Assembly (NCBI GenBank): GCA_006503535.1
Contig: QYRS01000012.1
Location: 868,001-932,000, forward strand
Direction: 5' to 3'
DNA length: 64,000 nt
From: Arthrinium phaeospermum
Taxonomy: Eukaryota; Ascomycota; Sordariomycetes; Amphisphaeriales; Apiosporaceae
Shown here: positions 9,733-20,547 of the stretch, piece after piece
Position numbering within the stretch: position 1 is the stretch's first letter
How the letters are laid out: every line of letters begins with the position of its first letter
Position numbers and translations under genes: made by a program
The notes under the pieces: model-generated
What the model was told of the DNA's origin: nothing
Seen by the model: only the letters and a program-made list of their open reading frames with translations
Database searches by the model: none

Positions 9733-12700
9733 GTGCTGTTTTCTTCACTTGATTTACCATTCTTCGTTTTTCCCTGTTGCCATCTTTTACATTGCTTCCG
9801 TATTCTTCTGCTGAGCCATAGTTGCAAGCTTATCTACCGCGATTCACCTGTACAAGATTCATCTGTTACATTGGCTGCTACGTCTGACTCTTCCGACGAC
9901 GACGATATCGAAGATGTTGGCAATGCCCCGAAGCCTCTATACAAACCCAATCCAAACGCTGGGAAGAAAGCTGCAGCCGACATACTTGCATTTCAGGCAG
10001 TCGACGGACGCCTCAGCAAGAGACATGCCAAGCAGGTCAATGTCTTTCATGGCGCCCCTGGGACAATGGAAAGAACTCAGCTTGTACTCAACATTTGGGA
10101 GGCCTGGTGTCAGACTGCCAATCTCGAGTAAGTTTTTCTAATCACCACTTGATGCTCCTACTTACACAAATCCCGCTAGTCCCAATGTCTGTCCTACTGG
10201 GCGACAGATCTTCGAGTTCATCGACACCCGAGCTCGGCGCATCCTCCCATCTTTGACTGGCAAGTCCTATCCAAACCTGTCCACTGTACAAGCTACCTTG
10301 TATTCCCTTATTTCAATTCTTCGAATTCGGCACCACGACTTGGACAACTCTTTCGATTCCCATTGGAGCCGACGTATATCCGTCCATCTCGATCAACTGT
10401 CGAGACAACACCTTCTCTTCCGAGGCAAATATCGCAAGCGAAGATGGGTTGGATTCCAGGCCATCCACACCCTAACTTGGAATTGGCTGGAGCGAAATCT
10501 CGATGAAGGATGTGCCACCTGGGATACAGTCTTGTTGAAGCTGCTTGGCGTCCTTCTCCAAGCCGCTTGTTGCTGTCGCTCTAGTGACGTTGCACGAAGT
10601 CATAGGTACTCCGACCTCGAGTGTCTGTGCTATAAGCATCTCGAACTTCGCGTTGCAGAGACTAAACGCCGAGTTGTTGGCATTACACCATCCGTTCAAG
10701 ACCCCGAATTGAAAGTCACCCTGGCGTACACCAGAGACTACAAGTTCGTACCACCCTCATACATTTGTCTATTTCGTCTAACTTGGTATATTAGGGGTAG
10801 CGAGAATGAGGTCCAAATAGTATTCACATTTCCGATGCAATCCTCCTCGCACAATTCCGTGTGTGTCATCAAGATTCTCCTTGCTGTTGCCCTGAGACTC
10901 TCCCGCCTCAAGTATACATCTCTGGACGAGGTTTTACGCCGAGCAGGCCAAAGAGATGATGGTCTTGTGGAGTGGAGCGCGCCCGAGCTTCCTGTCTTGT
11001 GCCAATTCTACCAGAAGGGGAGCACTGCATACTACGAGAGGCCTGTACCAGCTCATCAGATCACGTCAACCATAAAGCAATTAGGCATTGCGGCTGGTAT
11101 GATTGATGCCAACGGACTTCGTTCTCATGACATGAGGTATGGTTCTATTCGGGATATTGCGCATTTACCTCATCGTTCTAGCTCGTCCGCTCCGGGTGCC
11201 GCCACTCGAGTACTTACTGGACACAGCTACCGATCGTGGATGAAGGGCATCACTCAATCTTACATTGGCCCTACGCAAAGCAGCACCTTCAACATGCGTG
11301 CTGAGTCCTTCTTCCAGGACCGCCTGGCACCCACGTTTCCCTCAACGCCACGAGTTGACATGAGTCCGCCCAAGCTAAAATACCCCACGATCAAGACACA
11401 TACGGAACAAAACGAAATGTCGCCATCCAGTCAGAAGCACCGACAGGTTCAAGGTTTGGTATCAGAAAAAACTTGTCGTCCGCTGCTCGTGAGGAGCTCC
11501 CTGGCATAAGGCCTTCTCATCCCAGTTCATCTCCTGCCACCGGCCCTCCCGTCACACCCCTATCAGAACTCTCGAAGAATGTCACTACACGAGCGCCAAA
11601 GCTTACCACTGGGCAAATCGACCACTATATGCGGGAGCATGATATGGACAATTCTGACAAGAAACAACGTCGAATTGCCAGCCGCGAGATGAAGAAGGTC
11701 CCTTCAGCCCCCCAGGGAGCCTTATCGGAGCAAAACCAAGAGGTTTTGCGTCCCGGCCCTGTCTCCCAGACTCCTCCGTCGCCGGCATTGAAGCGTCCTT
11801 TGGCTTCTATCTCTCAAGACGACCCCCCACAGTTGACCACTGATACAGCCATCCTACACCCAGCTATCAAAGCGCCGTGGCTAGCTTTGTCCCATCAAAC
11901 AGACCTGGATCATCAAGTCACGACACAGCAGCCCTCGGATCAGCCTTCTTACCAGATGTCCGTTCTTCCTTCCCTGGACGAGTCTGAGTCTGGGCCCATC
12001 GATGGCCATGTCGTTGACCAGCTCTGCAATCTTATCAGCTCTAACGCACTTAACAACGATGAGACTGTCGCTGCCGGCGAGGAGACAAATTCGACGGTTG
12101 AGGGGGACGACGAGGAACTTATCAACGAAATCGATGCCGATGACTCTTCTCACCACCCTACCAATTTACATCAGCCCATTGACTTTGGCCCCGAAGATTT
12201 TGTCTCTTTCTTCGCAGCTATTAATATCTTCCGCATTGAAACGATCAAGATTGATGTTTCCAATTTCATCGATATGGCGAAACACGTACCTTGTGGCAAT
12301 TCCCGCAATCCCCCCGAGCCCTTTCTCTTTTACTGCAAGAACTGTGGTAAATCTGAACGTCTGGTTCATCGCATGTGGGAACACGAGCCGACCTGTTCTG
12401 GACGAGCATAATACAATATCAAGTCATTCAATTGCCATTATTGTGATTTCAAAATAAACACCTCTATCGCGTTGGGAGGTCACATCCGTCGGGTGCACGA
12501 GTGGATTCCTGTGCATCGCAACATGTGCCCGGAAGATATGCAGCATATCCTTTGCGAGACGCACAATGACCTACAACGCCATAAGAAATCTGCTCATGGC
12601 ACCTTAGGGGAGCCTGCGGTCTGTCCTATTAGCGCTCGTGACAAGACTTGCCCCCCGAAGACTTGGACGGACAGGTCGGCTCTCCTACGCTACTTGAAGG

Positions 12701-12735
12701 CTTATCATCATGTCGACAGCCAGGAGAGACTGTAG
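9733..12735 (+). pseudogene. Tyrosine recombinase with C-terminal C2H2 zinc fingers (Crypton/Starship-captain-like), degraded
   Basis: The reading frame runs through a 52-bp intron (10128-10179) and a 51-bp intron with a rare GTTCGT donor and a CTAAC branch site (10744-10794). It then continues to 11509. The catalytic set of tyrosine recombinases is visible: an arginine in CCCRSSDVARS, HDMR inside GLRSHDMRYGSIRD, a histidine in LTGHSYRSW and a tyrosine in TQSYIGP. Near 11465 (an A6 run) coding shifts by one frame and continues to an in-frame TAA at 12409-12411. Beyond that stop the same frame still encodes zinc-finger sequence (FNCHYCDF ... GGHIRRVHEW) until 12735. The stop reads as CAA-to-TAA. 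No in-frame ATG precedes the conserved part, so the N-terminus is unresolved. Such enzymes mobilise Crypton or Starship elements; calling it a captain is inference. Confidence 0.7.
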
Positions 12736-13030
12736 GAACTTGTACCACAACAACCTCGCCGTCGCACAAAATCAGCAATGCGTGGTCGTTGCCGCCGCAC
12801 CCTTACGGAGTCTGATACACGCCAGTTTAAAGGCAATATATCCCACTACAGTCACCCCGATACGAACCTGAGCAATGGCAGCCCAGTGGGTATATCGTTC
12901 TGCCCGTGTCACCCAGCTTCACGGAAGACGTCACGCAGTGGGATACACACAAGGTTCACCATTTCTCTCATCCTCGTTTCGAACCCCTCCCTCGAGACCA
13001 CCGTCGTCCCATACTAACGGCCCATCCTAG
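12736..13030. other. Spacer downstream of the recombinase relic
   Basis: About 300 bp with no recognisable domain. It ends at a plausible splice acceptor (CATCCTAG) that begins the next relic. Confidence 0.35.
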
Positions 13031-13697
13031 CTCAAACTGCCCAAGCGGGAAGCATTCGATGCGAAGCCGGTCTCGGCCCGCGCGCCGGCTTTCGCACAAA
13101 GTTCTGTCGATGGCGAGGTGAGTCGTATTCGGTTCGGACACCCACTCCATTCTTGATTGTGGCCTGCTAACTCCAACGTAGAAAAGGCGTTACAGGCAGA
13201 CGAAGCTTCCTTTCACGCCCCTCTACTCGCTCAACCGGTCGCTTACCGCCGTGTCCGGTAACCGCTCGACAATCTCTCGCTCGGTAAGCCCCCCTCCATC
13301 TTTACCACGGCACCCAAGTTCCTGACCCCGCTCCTATTTTAATCGATCGTTACTTGGCAATCATCTTTCATCCTCCAAACCAATCCCAACCGCAGGCCCT
13401 CAATCCATCGAGATGGCAGTCAAAATAGTCCAAGTGGTGAGCGACTTTCTGGTGGCTTTGATGGAGTAAGCACGCCATCTTTGACATTTTGGAATCGCAT
13501 GATAACTTCAAGTCTCTGACAACCTACCCTATACAGCATGGAACCCAAACAGGACTTGGTGACAATATACGGACCTACGCCTGGCGAGCCACAAAGTATC
13601 CAATTGGTAAACCACCACGGCAACAGCCTGCCACTGGCCACCTATCGACTCTCGGTGTAAGCATTTACTCTTTTTGGAGGCAACATGATGTCTCGAG

Positions 13698-13802
13698 GGA
13701 ATTGGAAATTTGTTGAATAAACGGTTCCTCTTTCCCTTGTGAGACACTGGGATAACGTGGAATAAACAACAGAACAGGAAGGAATAAACACCGAAAGTCG
13801 CT
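13698..13802 (+). repeat. Dispersed ~100-bp repeat, copy 2
   Basis: Same orientation as the copy at 912-1012, with a 28-base identical core (13741-13768). It interrupts a spliced gene relic, which suggests that it arrived by insertion. A target-site duplication could not be recognised by eye. Confidence 0.7.
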
Positions 13803-13804
13803 TA

Positions 13805-13920
13805 CCAACGCCCACGCCTCGGGGTCTAGATCCGCCTTTCGAGCCCCCCGCGCCAAACGAGGACGGCGACAGCCTGCCAGCGGACCCCCCAATGCCCACG
13901 CCTCGAGGTTCAGATCCGCC
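13805..13920 (+). repeat. Two units of an 84-bp period coding repeat
   Basis: The 32-base segment 13805-13836 recurs at 13889-13920 with four changes. The 84-bp spacing is a multiple of three. In the plus frame both units read PTPRG(L/S)DPP, so this looks like an internal protein repeat of the relic gene. Confidence 0.6.
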
Positions 13921-14422
13921 ACCAGAGCCCCTAGCGGCAAATCCTGTCAAGTCTGATCTAGAACCAGCTTTCAGATCACATCACGCACGACGCAGCCGAA
14001 CACGTCGGCATTCACGCTTGATGTACACCCAACCGGACCCTGCGTATCCAGTGTAGGTTATACTATATATTTACCCCTTGTGTCCGAGATCTCCGAGTGG
14101 TTCACCAGTCACCAACCCATACCTCCCTTAGCGTTGACCATTGCTAATGCCGACTAGGTACCTCGACGGGAATCTATCCCCAATACCGCAGAGCCAGTCC
14201 CAAACGCGACACAGCAACCGAGGGTTCCGCGTAGCCACGCTACAACTTCAATCCCTGATGATAAGATAGTGCCTCGTTGCCGGTTTGCTGCTCCTGTTTA
14301 GCTGGGCCTCGTATATACCCTTGATGTTGGGGGTGGGAACATGCTGGTGTGCGCTCTTGCGGTTATGGTATAAGGAAGGTATATACCTTTAGGTTGGTGG
14401 CGGTGTTATGGGGAATGCAGGG

Positions 14423-16269
14423 TTACGCAGCATGGTATACAAGGCCGACATCGGATAGCTTGTCGGCGATGTTTTCGCCGTCGCCCTCCCATTTGTAGTT
14501 ACGTATACCCACCGCCACCATATAGCACAGCTTACTTAGCAGCATTATGAACGCCCCCTTTGTCTGCGTCTCGTGGGCTCGGCGGTATAGCTCCTTTTCG
14601 CGCTCCTTATACAGGGCCACGTCTTCCCGGGCCAGGCCGACCTCGATATGGTGGAAGGTTTTGGCGGTGGTACGGGCGTCGAGCATGTCCTTTATGCGCC
14701 GGAGTATGTGGCAGCGGAGCACCTTGGGTACGTCGTCCTCGACCCCCGGCTCCTTCCGGTGGATAGGTTGGATCAACCGTTCGTCGAACGCCTCAGCTGT
14801 TTAGAACGGCTCGGTGCGCAGTTTGCCGAATATAACCACCAGGTCCTGGGCGCAGTTATTCAGCGGCGTCGCCGTTACCACCTAGTGACGGTCTGCCTTA
14901 GAGGCTAGCTCCGCGACGGCCTTGTACTTCTTGGTGCTGTGGTTCTTTACCCACGTGGCCTCGTCCACCACTAGTCTATGGAACGATATGCCGTGCAAAA
15001 CCGACTTGGCCCCGTCCTTCTGCTCCGCTTTCCACTCGTAGGCTAGCGTGTCGAACGAAGGCTAGCGTGTCGAACGATGTGGCGATTATATCGTAATCCT
15101 CCAGCCGCAATCCCGCCCGGCCCGCGCCGTGGTACATGGCCAGTCGCAGGAGTGGCTCGTCGGTGCCGTCCCTCTTAGTAATGTGGTTCTTAATTTGCTC
15201 CTTCCACCCGTTAAGCATCGAGACCGGTGCGATCAGAATGGTCTGCCCGGCCCCCGTGTCGCTGGCGATTAGCGCGAGGACCATCAGGGTCTTGTCGAGT
15301 CCCATCTCGTCCGCCAGGATGCCGGCCGCGACGATATTCGGTTTCCTGTTTTGTTTATTACCTGTTACCGTGTTGATGTATGTCACGCCGCCGTTCGGCC
15401 GGCGCTGTTAACGCCATATAGTCTTACCTGCCCGCCCGACCACCTATTATCGTACGCCTAGTCGTTCCATGTCCTGGGGGGCCCGCTCCATATGCACCAT
15501 CCACCGCAAGCCCGAGCGCTGGTGGTCCTTCAGGTCGGTCGTTAAGACGCCACGGAGGTCGACATGGGGTAGCCTGTCCATGTAATCCTTGTCCCAGTAG
15601 GCCGTCACATCGTCTACGTCGTCGATGGCGGTCGCACCCTTATGCGCCCCCACGCCCCCCAAGAAGATCTCACATGCCAGCTGTTTTGGCTGCGCGTATG
15701 GCTTGCCGGACTCGGGGTCGTCGCGGCTCTATCGTCGCGGCAGCACGGTGCAGAGGACCGGTAGGCCTTTGGCCGCCGCCTTTATAACGTCGAAGGCTCG
15801 TCTCTCCTCCACGAACCCGATCAGAGCGCTCTTGGGTGACGGGCCGCGGCGGACGTTAATGGCTTCGCCTCGGAGGCCTTCGTTCATGTATCCTGGCACG
15901 GCCGGCCACATGCCTCTGTTGTCGGGCTCGGCGCCAGCCTCCTCGGGGGCGTAGATGCAGGTTATTGTCCATCGCTCGGGCGCCAGCGCGCTTGTGCGTT
16001 GTACCTCGACAATCTCGACGTCGTCTGTGCGTAGCTGTTAGCGTTTTCCTCCTGCTCGGGCCAGGTGCCTATCTTACCACCTGAATCTGAGTCCAAATCG
16101 ACAACCTCTGGTCCGCCTGCCCGTACCAACGTTAGCGCATGCTCCTCTATTTGGCAAGCCTTCGAAGGGCGACGGTCCACTTACCTGCCTCGCCCACCGG
16201 CGCGAGTCGGGGTTTCTTGGTGGCCGGGCCCTCTGCCGCGCTGCCGCCGTCGCGTTTCTCGCTCGACAT
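14423..16269 (-). pseudogene. SNF2-family helicase/ATPase pseudogene
   Basis: An ATG at 16269 (MSSEKRDGG) starts an exon ending in a clean intron (GTAAGTGG ... GCTAACG ... GGGCAG). Coding sequence then continues in pieces: LTTDLKDHQRSGLRWM, the Walker A block GILADEMGLDKT, the motif Ia block TILIAPVSMLNGW, YDIIATSFDTLA, the DEAH-like VVDEATWVKNHSTKKYKAV and VVTATPLNN. The reading ends near 14423, before the C-terminal helicase half. Lesions: stops at about 15731 (CAG-to-TAG), 14885 (TGG-to-TAG) and 14798 (CAA-to-TAA), a frameshift near 15970, a 19-bp tandem duplication at 15040-15077, and Gly-to-Asp in the Walker A motif. The gene is dead. Intact relatives (RAD5/RAD16/HLTF-like SNF2 proteins) remodel chromatin or act in DNA repair. 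Confidence 0.75.
15040..15077 (-). repeat. 19-bp perfect tandem duplication inside the SNF2 relic
   Basis: The 19 bases at 15040-15058 are repeated exactly at 15059-15077. In the helicase frame the duplicated piece encodes SFDTLA, and the extra 19 bases shift the frame. Both copies are identical, so the event is fairly recent or has escaped later mutation. Confidence 0.9.
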
Positions 16270-17954
16270 GCTGCTCGCTGTCTAAGTGTCTAGGTATTAT
16301 TGGTCAAGTTATTGGAGATATAAGTCGGCAAGCTCTGGTGCCGCTTGGGATCTGGTAGGTGGTGGTTTCCTCGCAAGTGGAAGTGAAAGGAATTTAATAG
16401 TAGTTCTAGGTATATTTCCGTCAGTTTTCTGGGACCGTGGGAATGATCTGTGAGCCGTAAAACTCGGTTTACGGGAGCCCTCGCTCTCGTCGGTTGCGTG
16501 CGTGTTGCTGTTGTTGGGAATTGTCTCTGGGGGCATCCGCGTGCCGGAGGAATGTTAGTGGAAGGGACGATGAGGTCTGGATTCTGGTGAGGTGGTCTTA
16601 CCCGACGGTGATTTTTCGTGAAAGGCAGGTGTGGCTGGGGATGTGGTTTGGTGTGCCTTCTGGGTTAGGTAGGCATGGGCGTGAACCAAGTTATGGAGGT
16701 ACGAGGTCCTGTCGAAAGTGTGTGTGTGTGTGTGTGTGTGTGTGATATCTGGGTACCGGGGTTAATGTTAATGGGTAAAAATATATAAAGGCCTGGTGCC
16801 TGATGTGGTTGGTGATTTATTGGAGGCGCAATGGTGGAGTGATTTGGGCTACGGCTCGGTTGGTTCGGTTTGGCCACCAGGCGTGGATGGGAGCCAAGTC
16901 ATAGGTTGTAAGGCCTTTGTTTGTGCCTTTTGAGCTTTTATGTGTGCCGGTAGTGCGATACTGGAATCTGTAGGCCGTGGATGGTGGGGCATATTCTTAC
17001 TTGACAGTCTGCGTCGCTGGGCCCTCGGCAACGCGCTGATGGCGTTGTGCTTGGGGACTTGTTTCGCAGCTGGAAGGAGACGTAGGCCGTCAGTCTTGTG
17101 CGGTCCAGGTCCAACGCATGCAGTTTTTGCCGCTGGGGGTGCGGTGGTTACGAGGTCTGGGGGGTATTCTTAAGGGAGAGATGTAACAGGATACAATATC
17201 CCTGGTTCTGGTGTTGGTTCCGTGACTTATGTGTAGTAGCGAGGTCCCAGTATAAAGGACAGGGCCTTGGAGGAATATTCCTTCTTGGTTTGGCAGACGT
17301 GAACTGATTGCCCGTTCTATCTTTTGGCCAACCTTTGGTTCCTCGATACAGTATTATAACGCCTTTAGGTAAGGGCGAACAGACAGTTTCATACAGGCAC
17401 CCTTTTCTTATCGGGAAACTGCCTGCAGCAGCCATATTGACAAGTTTGCTGCTACGTAAGACCACGCCAGACGATGCCGTTATTCGTGGTTTAAGGGGAG
17501 TGTACGGAGAATATCAAGTGACGGCTGACGGCCAGTCGTGGGCGTATAGAAACGCTAAAAACTGCAGGATACAGAAATATCGACCAGGTACTGTATGGCT
17601 TGGCAAGTGTGTTTCTCTTCTCGTGGTGGTAGGTGAAGTTGGTGGTGTTGCTGTAGGGAGATAATTAAGTCTTGCTCGGTGGGGTTGTGTATTGGAAAGC
17701 GTGGATGGCAGTCAAGTATAGGTGTGACACATTTACAAAACAAGAATTCGGTGGCGCCGGGTTTGCCCGCCTGAAACAACAAAAAAGAAAACCATCATGA
17801 TACCAGGTAGGGGCGTTGGTCGTGGCACTTCCAGCAGTAACATGTGTATCAGTTGCTCGTGGTTCCTATCATTGAGTGTCTGGCTGCTAGTGTCTATGGG
17901 CATCTACAATCTGCTCACGTGTGTCTGCCCCCGTCGTATCACAACCACCGTCTA
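16270..17954. other. Gene-free G/T-rich stretch
   Basis: About 1.7 kb upstream of the SNF2 relic without a recognisable gene. It has GT-rich composition on the plus strand and a (TG)n microsatellite at 16718-16744. Open frames here lack ATG starts or motifs. Confidence 0.45.
16718..16744 (+). repeat. (TG)n microsatellite
   Basis: About 13 perfect TG dinucleotides in a row within the gene-free stretch. Confidence 0.95.
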
Positions 17955-18554
17955 TCAGACCTCATCCTCGTCCGAGTACTCCTCCTTGACTGCTGCACGG
18001 CGAATAGGTTGGCCGCGGGCGCGAGGGGGTGCCACGAATGCGCAGTTGGCGCGTGGACTGGACCCTGCTCCAGGTCGACCCAGACGCGAAACGTCTTGCG
18101 CATATGCTCCATGTCGCGGCATCCGGATCGCTGATGTACAAGCTGCCAGTTGACCGGTAATCGAGGTTAATGATTGGGACATTTCAAGTCGAAAGTTGAG
18201 AGGAATGACGGGTTAGGTAACTTACCTGAACTTCTTGCAGGGTCGCGCGAGTCTTCTTCAGAAGCATGGTATCGTGGATCGACATCTCCTTCTGCTTGCA
18301 CGATGTGGCGAGATTCTGGCAAAACTTCTCCGCGCGCTCGGCAGAAGTGAAGCCGAGGTCCTGGTAGATGTTGGTGAAGTCGATCTGTAGGACCGTGCCG
18401 TGGCGTCAGAAAAAAAAAAAAAAACGAGTCGGTACAGCGTGCACGTGGGGAGACAAACCTTTGCGTGATGGAAGATGCTCTAGATCTTGGCCAGATGCTC
18501 GATATCCTTCATCTCGATGGCCTGGATGCCCTCTTCCTCGGATATGGCAGACAT
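17955..18554 (-). pseudogene. Unrecognised spliced gene with a premature stop
   Basis: An ATG at 18554 opens MSAISEEEGIQAIEMKD. Codon 25 is TAG (18480-18482, compatible with CAG-to-TAG). The frame then runs on to a donor at 18458. The intron 18385-18458 contains a run of 15 thymines. Exon 2 (18226-18384) gives an acidic/basic helical stretch beginning IDFTNIYQDLGFTS. A second intron (GTAAGT, from 18225 to an acceptor CTGGCAG near 18150) leads to a third exon whose frame is unclear; one frame ends KEEYSDEDEV at about 17955. No domain is recognised. The splice sites are well preserved, so the stop may be the main lesion. Confidence 0.4.
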
Positions 18555-18869
18555 TGTGCTGTCGTGTGTTGGAGGTTGCGTGGGGGTTGATTGGGGTTGG
18601 ATCATCCTCTACGGTGGCAGTTGCGGGAATGCTCGTCTCCAGGCGGAGATCGCTAGCCGGAGCCAATAGAGCTTGGGGGAAGGATAGGAAGATAGATCAA
18701 TCATCTCTTTCTCAGCAAGGAGGCATATCCGTAGGCCCCCTATTGCCGTTTTCCCTAGTAATCATTTCGCTAATGCATAGCAGTTCGTCCGCCGTGTCCG
18801 AAGGAGGCGCCCTCACACATTCCTGGATGCTGCTTCCCGCCAACGTGATAATGGGAAGTGCCATTTGGT

Positions 18870-19524
18870 TACACAAACTGGGCTTCGAAGCGCCCGAGGC
18901 CCAGGAGACGGACGATTCCAATTCCGCCAGGAGTGTGATCGTCGTCAATACCGACCCAGCCAGTCTCGAGGGGGCAAACCAAGCTTTCTTCCTTTTCGGC
19001 CAGTCGGATCATTAGGTAGTCACGACCAATCGCATCGGCCATCGATCTCAAGATTCGGCCATTCTTTGGTAGCAATGTGTACTCCAGCCTGGTTGTTTAT
19101 CCATTCTATTTCATCAAGCATGGCGCGATGCCAAAATTAGCTACAATAATACACCCGGCCAGAACCTGCATGTTAGTGCTCGTCATGTCCGCTGCCACCG
19201 GATACCTACCCTTATAGCCGTCCGCCTCGCCCCTTAACCGTACTTGTCACTTCTCTAATGTTAGGTTCTTGGTCTCGCGTGGATTGTCCCCCATCGCCCA
19301 ACTTTCTGTCTTCTCCTTGCGCTGCTGCATTATGCGTACTCTGTCCTCCACCGTATCTTGTAGCTATGGATTCCCACAGTGCCCACGTCTTTGACCTCCT
19401 TTGTAGAAATTGTTTGGTCTGTGCAATCCAGTAGGTCGAGACATATTCCAAAAAAGGATGGCTGGATTTCGAGCTTTCTTCTGTTGAAGAACAGGAACAA
19501 CTCGTGGGGCGGCACTTCAGGCAT
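18870..19524 (-). pseudogene. Unrecognised degraded gene
   Basis: Minus-strand pieces in different frames look like protein: MPEVPPHELFLFFNRRK from an ATG near 19524, a piece ending LRGEADGYK before a GTAGGT donor, VLAGCIIVANFGIAP after the acceptor, and LPKNGRILRSMADAIGRD running to a stop at about 18869. A TGA interrupts the part before LRGEADGYK. Frame changes between the pieces cannot all be explained by introns. I do not recognise the family. It closes the right side of the pseudogene block. Confidence 0.35.
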
Positions 19525-19745
19525 CAGGACTGTCGGTCGTGGGGGAAGGCCACCCCACTGAATTGCCCCGTACTACGGCGCTAAAGGCTGCAGGGATACC
19601 ACTGTTTGGGCCGCAAGGCAAGAAGATCAGTGCACCCAACGGCGCCTACAATCAATTGCTTGTTTGTTTGGGCGCATCCGTCCACCTTGTAGACGCGTCG
19701 CGCGCCGCCCAAAGAAGCGACCACAATTGACGACGACAAGGGAAA

Positions 19746-20547
19746 ATGGCCGATTTTTCACAGTCAATAGCCAGCAGGAAGCGTGCGCGCGAGGCAGACG
19801 AGTCCGGGTCAGATCCTGCTGATCATGCGCCCGTTGCGAAAAAGAAGAAGAAGTCCCAGAGAGCTGTCGCTCCGACCTACTGTCAGTCAGACCCCTCAAC
19901 CCAATTGACCATGTCTGTATCGTTATGCTTACCATGTTTTAGCTGCCGAGGATGCTCTCAAGAACTTCTCACCCGATGATTTGAAGTCGCTCGTGCAGAG
20001 TGCTCTGCAGGATGAGGCGACTACCGGTAGGGCTGGAATGGAGGAGAAATTGTTCGCGGCTTCTAACCGCATCGGAGAGCGGATATCCACAACGATTCTC
20101 GAAAACGCGGAAGAGGAAAACGCCAAAGCTAGGGAGATCTGCGACAAGAAGCCCAAGCGTCGGGCGGCTCATTTTTGGCCTGCAGAGCTGGAACCCTACT
20201 TGCACCAGATCCGAAGCCAGCTCTTGGAGGGTCCCTTTGCCGAGGCACCCAAGCTGGCGTGGCGGACGCTGATTCTTTTCTTGGATCTGTGCATCGACGA
20301 ATGGGAGTCGTGCAACAAGAACGAAGAATATGACGATGGAGACCAAGATGAGGTGGAAGAGTTTCACGACCTCGCACAAGAGATCATGATTGACATCTGG
20401 CGGGGTCGGGAGCATATCAACGACTGGCGGGAGTGGTTTGGCCATGCTGACCGGCGACGGGAGCTTCAGGATCTTCGGGACAACGCCGAATTCTGTCGCG
20501 ATTCACGCTATGATGAGATGTATACATTGCTGGTGACCGGAGACTGA
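19746..20547 (+). CDS. Hypothetical protein with an N-terminal lysine-rich nuclear-type signal
   Basis: Two exons, 19746-19881 and 19943-20547, with a 61-bp intron (GTCAGT ... TTTTAG) give 246 residues. Splicing creates YSAEDALKNFSPDDLKSLV across the junction. The N-terminus has RKRAREADE and KKKKK stretches typical of nuclear localisation signals. The rest is acidic and helical (ENAEEENAKA, DEVEEFHDLAQEIM) and ends RYDEMYTLLVTGD. No enzyme motif is visible and I do not recognise the family. Unlike its left neighbours the gene shows no lesion, so it may be native flank or late cargo of the block. Confidence 0.65.

Larger units (their letters stand above)
13031..14269 (+). pseudogene. Relic of an unrecognised multi-intron gene, split by a repeat insertion
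   Basis: Several clean fungal introns stand in line: 13118-13181 (GTGAGT ... TGCTAAC ... GTAG), 13284-13395, 13466-13536 (GTAAGC ... ACAG) and 14053-14157 (GTAGGT ... TGCTAAT ... CTAG). Exon pieces translate to plausible peptides, such as MAVKIVQVV from an ATG at 13413 and a proline-rich part at 13805-14050 (PTPRG-DPP units). The dispersed repeat at 13698-13802 sits inside the gene, just after a GTAAGC at about 13658. No single continuous frame could be built through all exons and no domain is recognised. It may be two different relics. Confidence 0.4.

Noticed and set aside
912..13802. The two dispersed repeats as the direct ends of one element
   Set aside because: The interval contains intact native-looking genes (monooxygenase, GT32, M20) and copy 2 lies inside a relic gene, so independent insertions are more likely than element termini.
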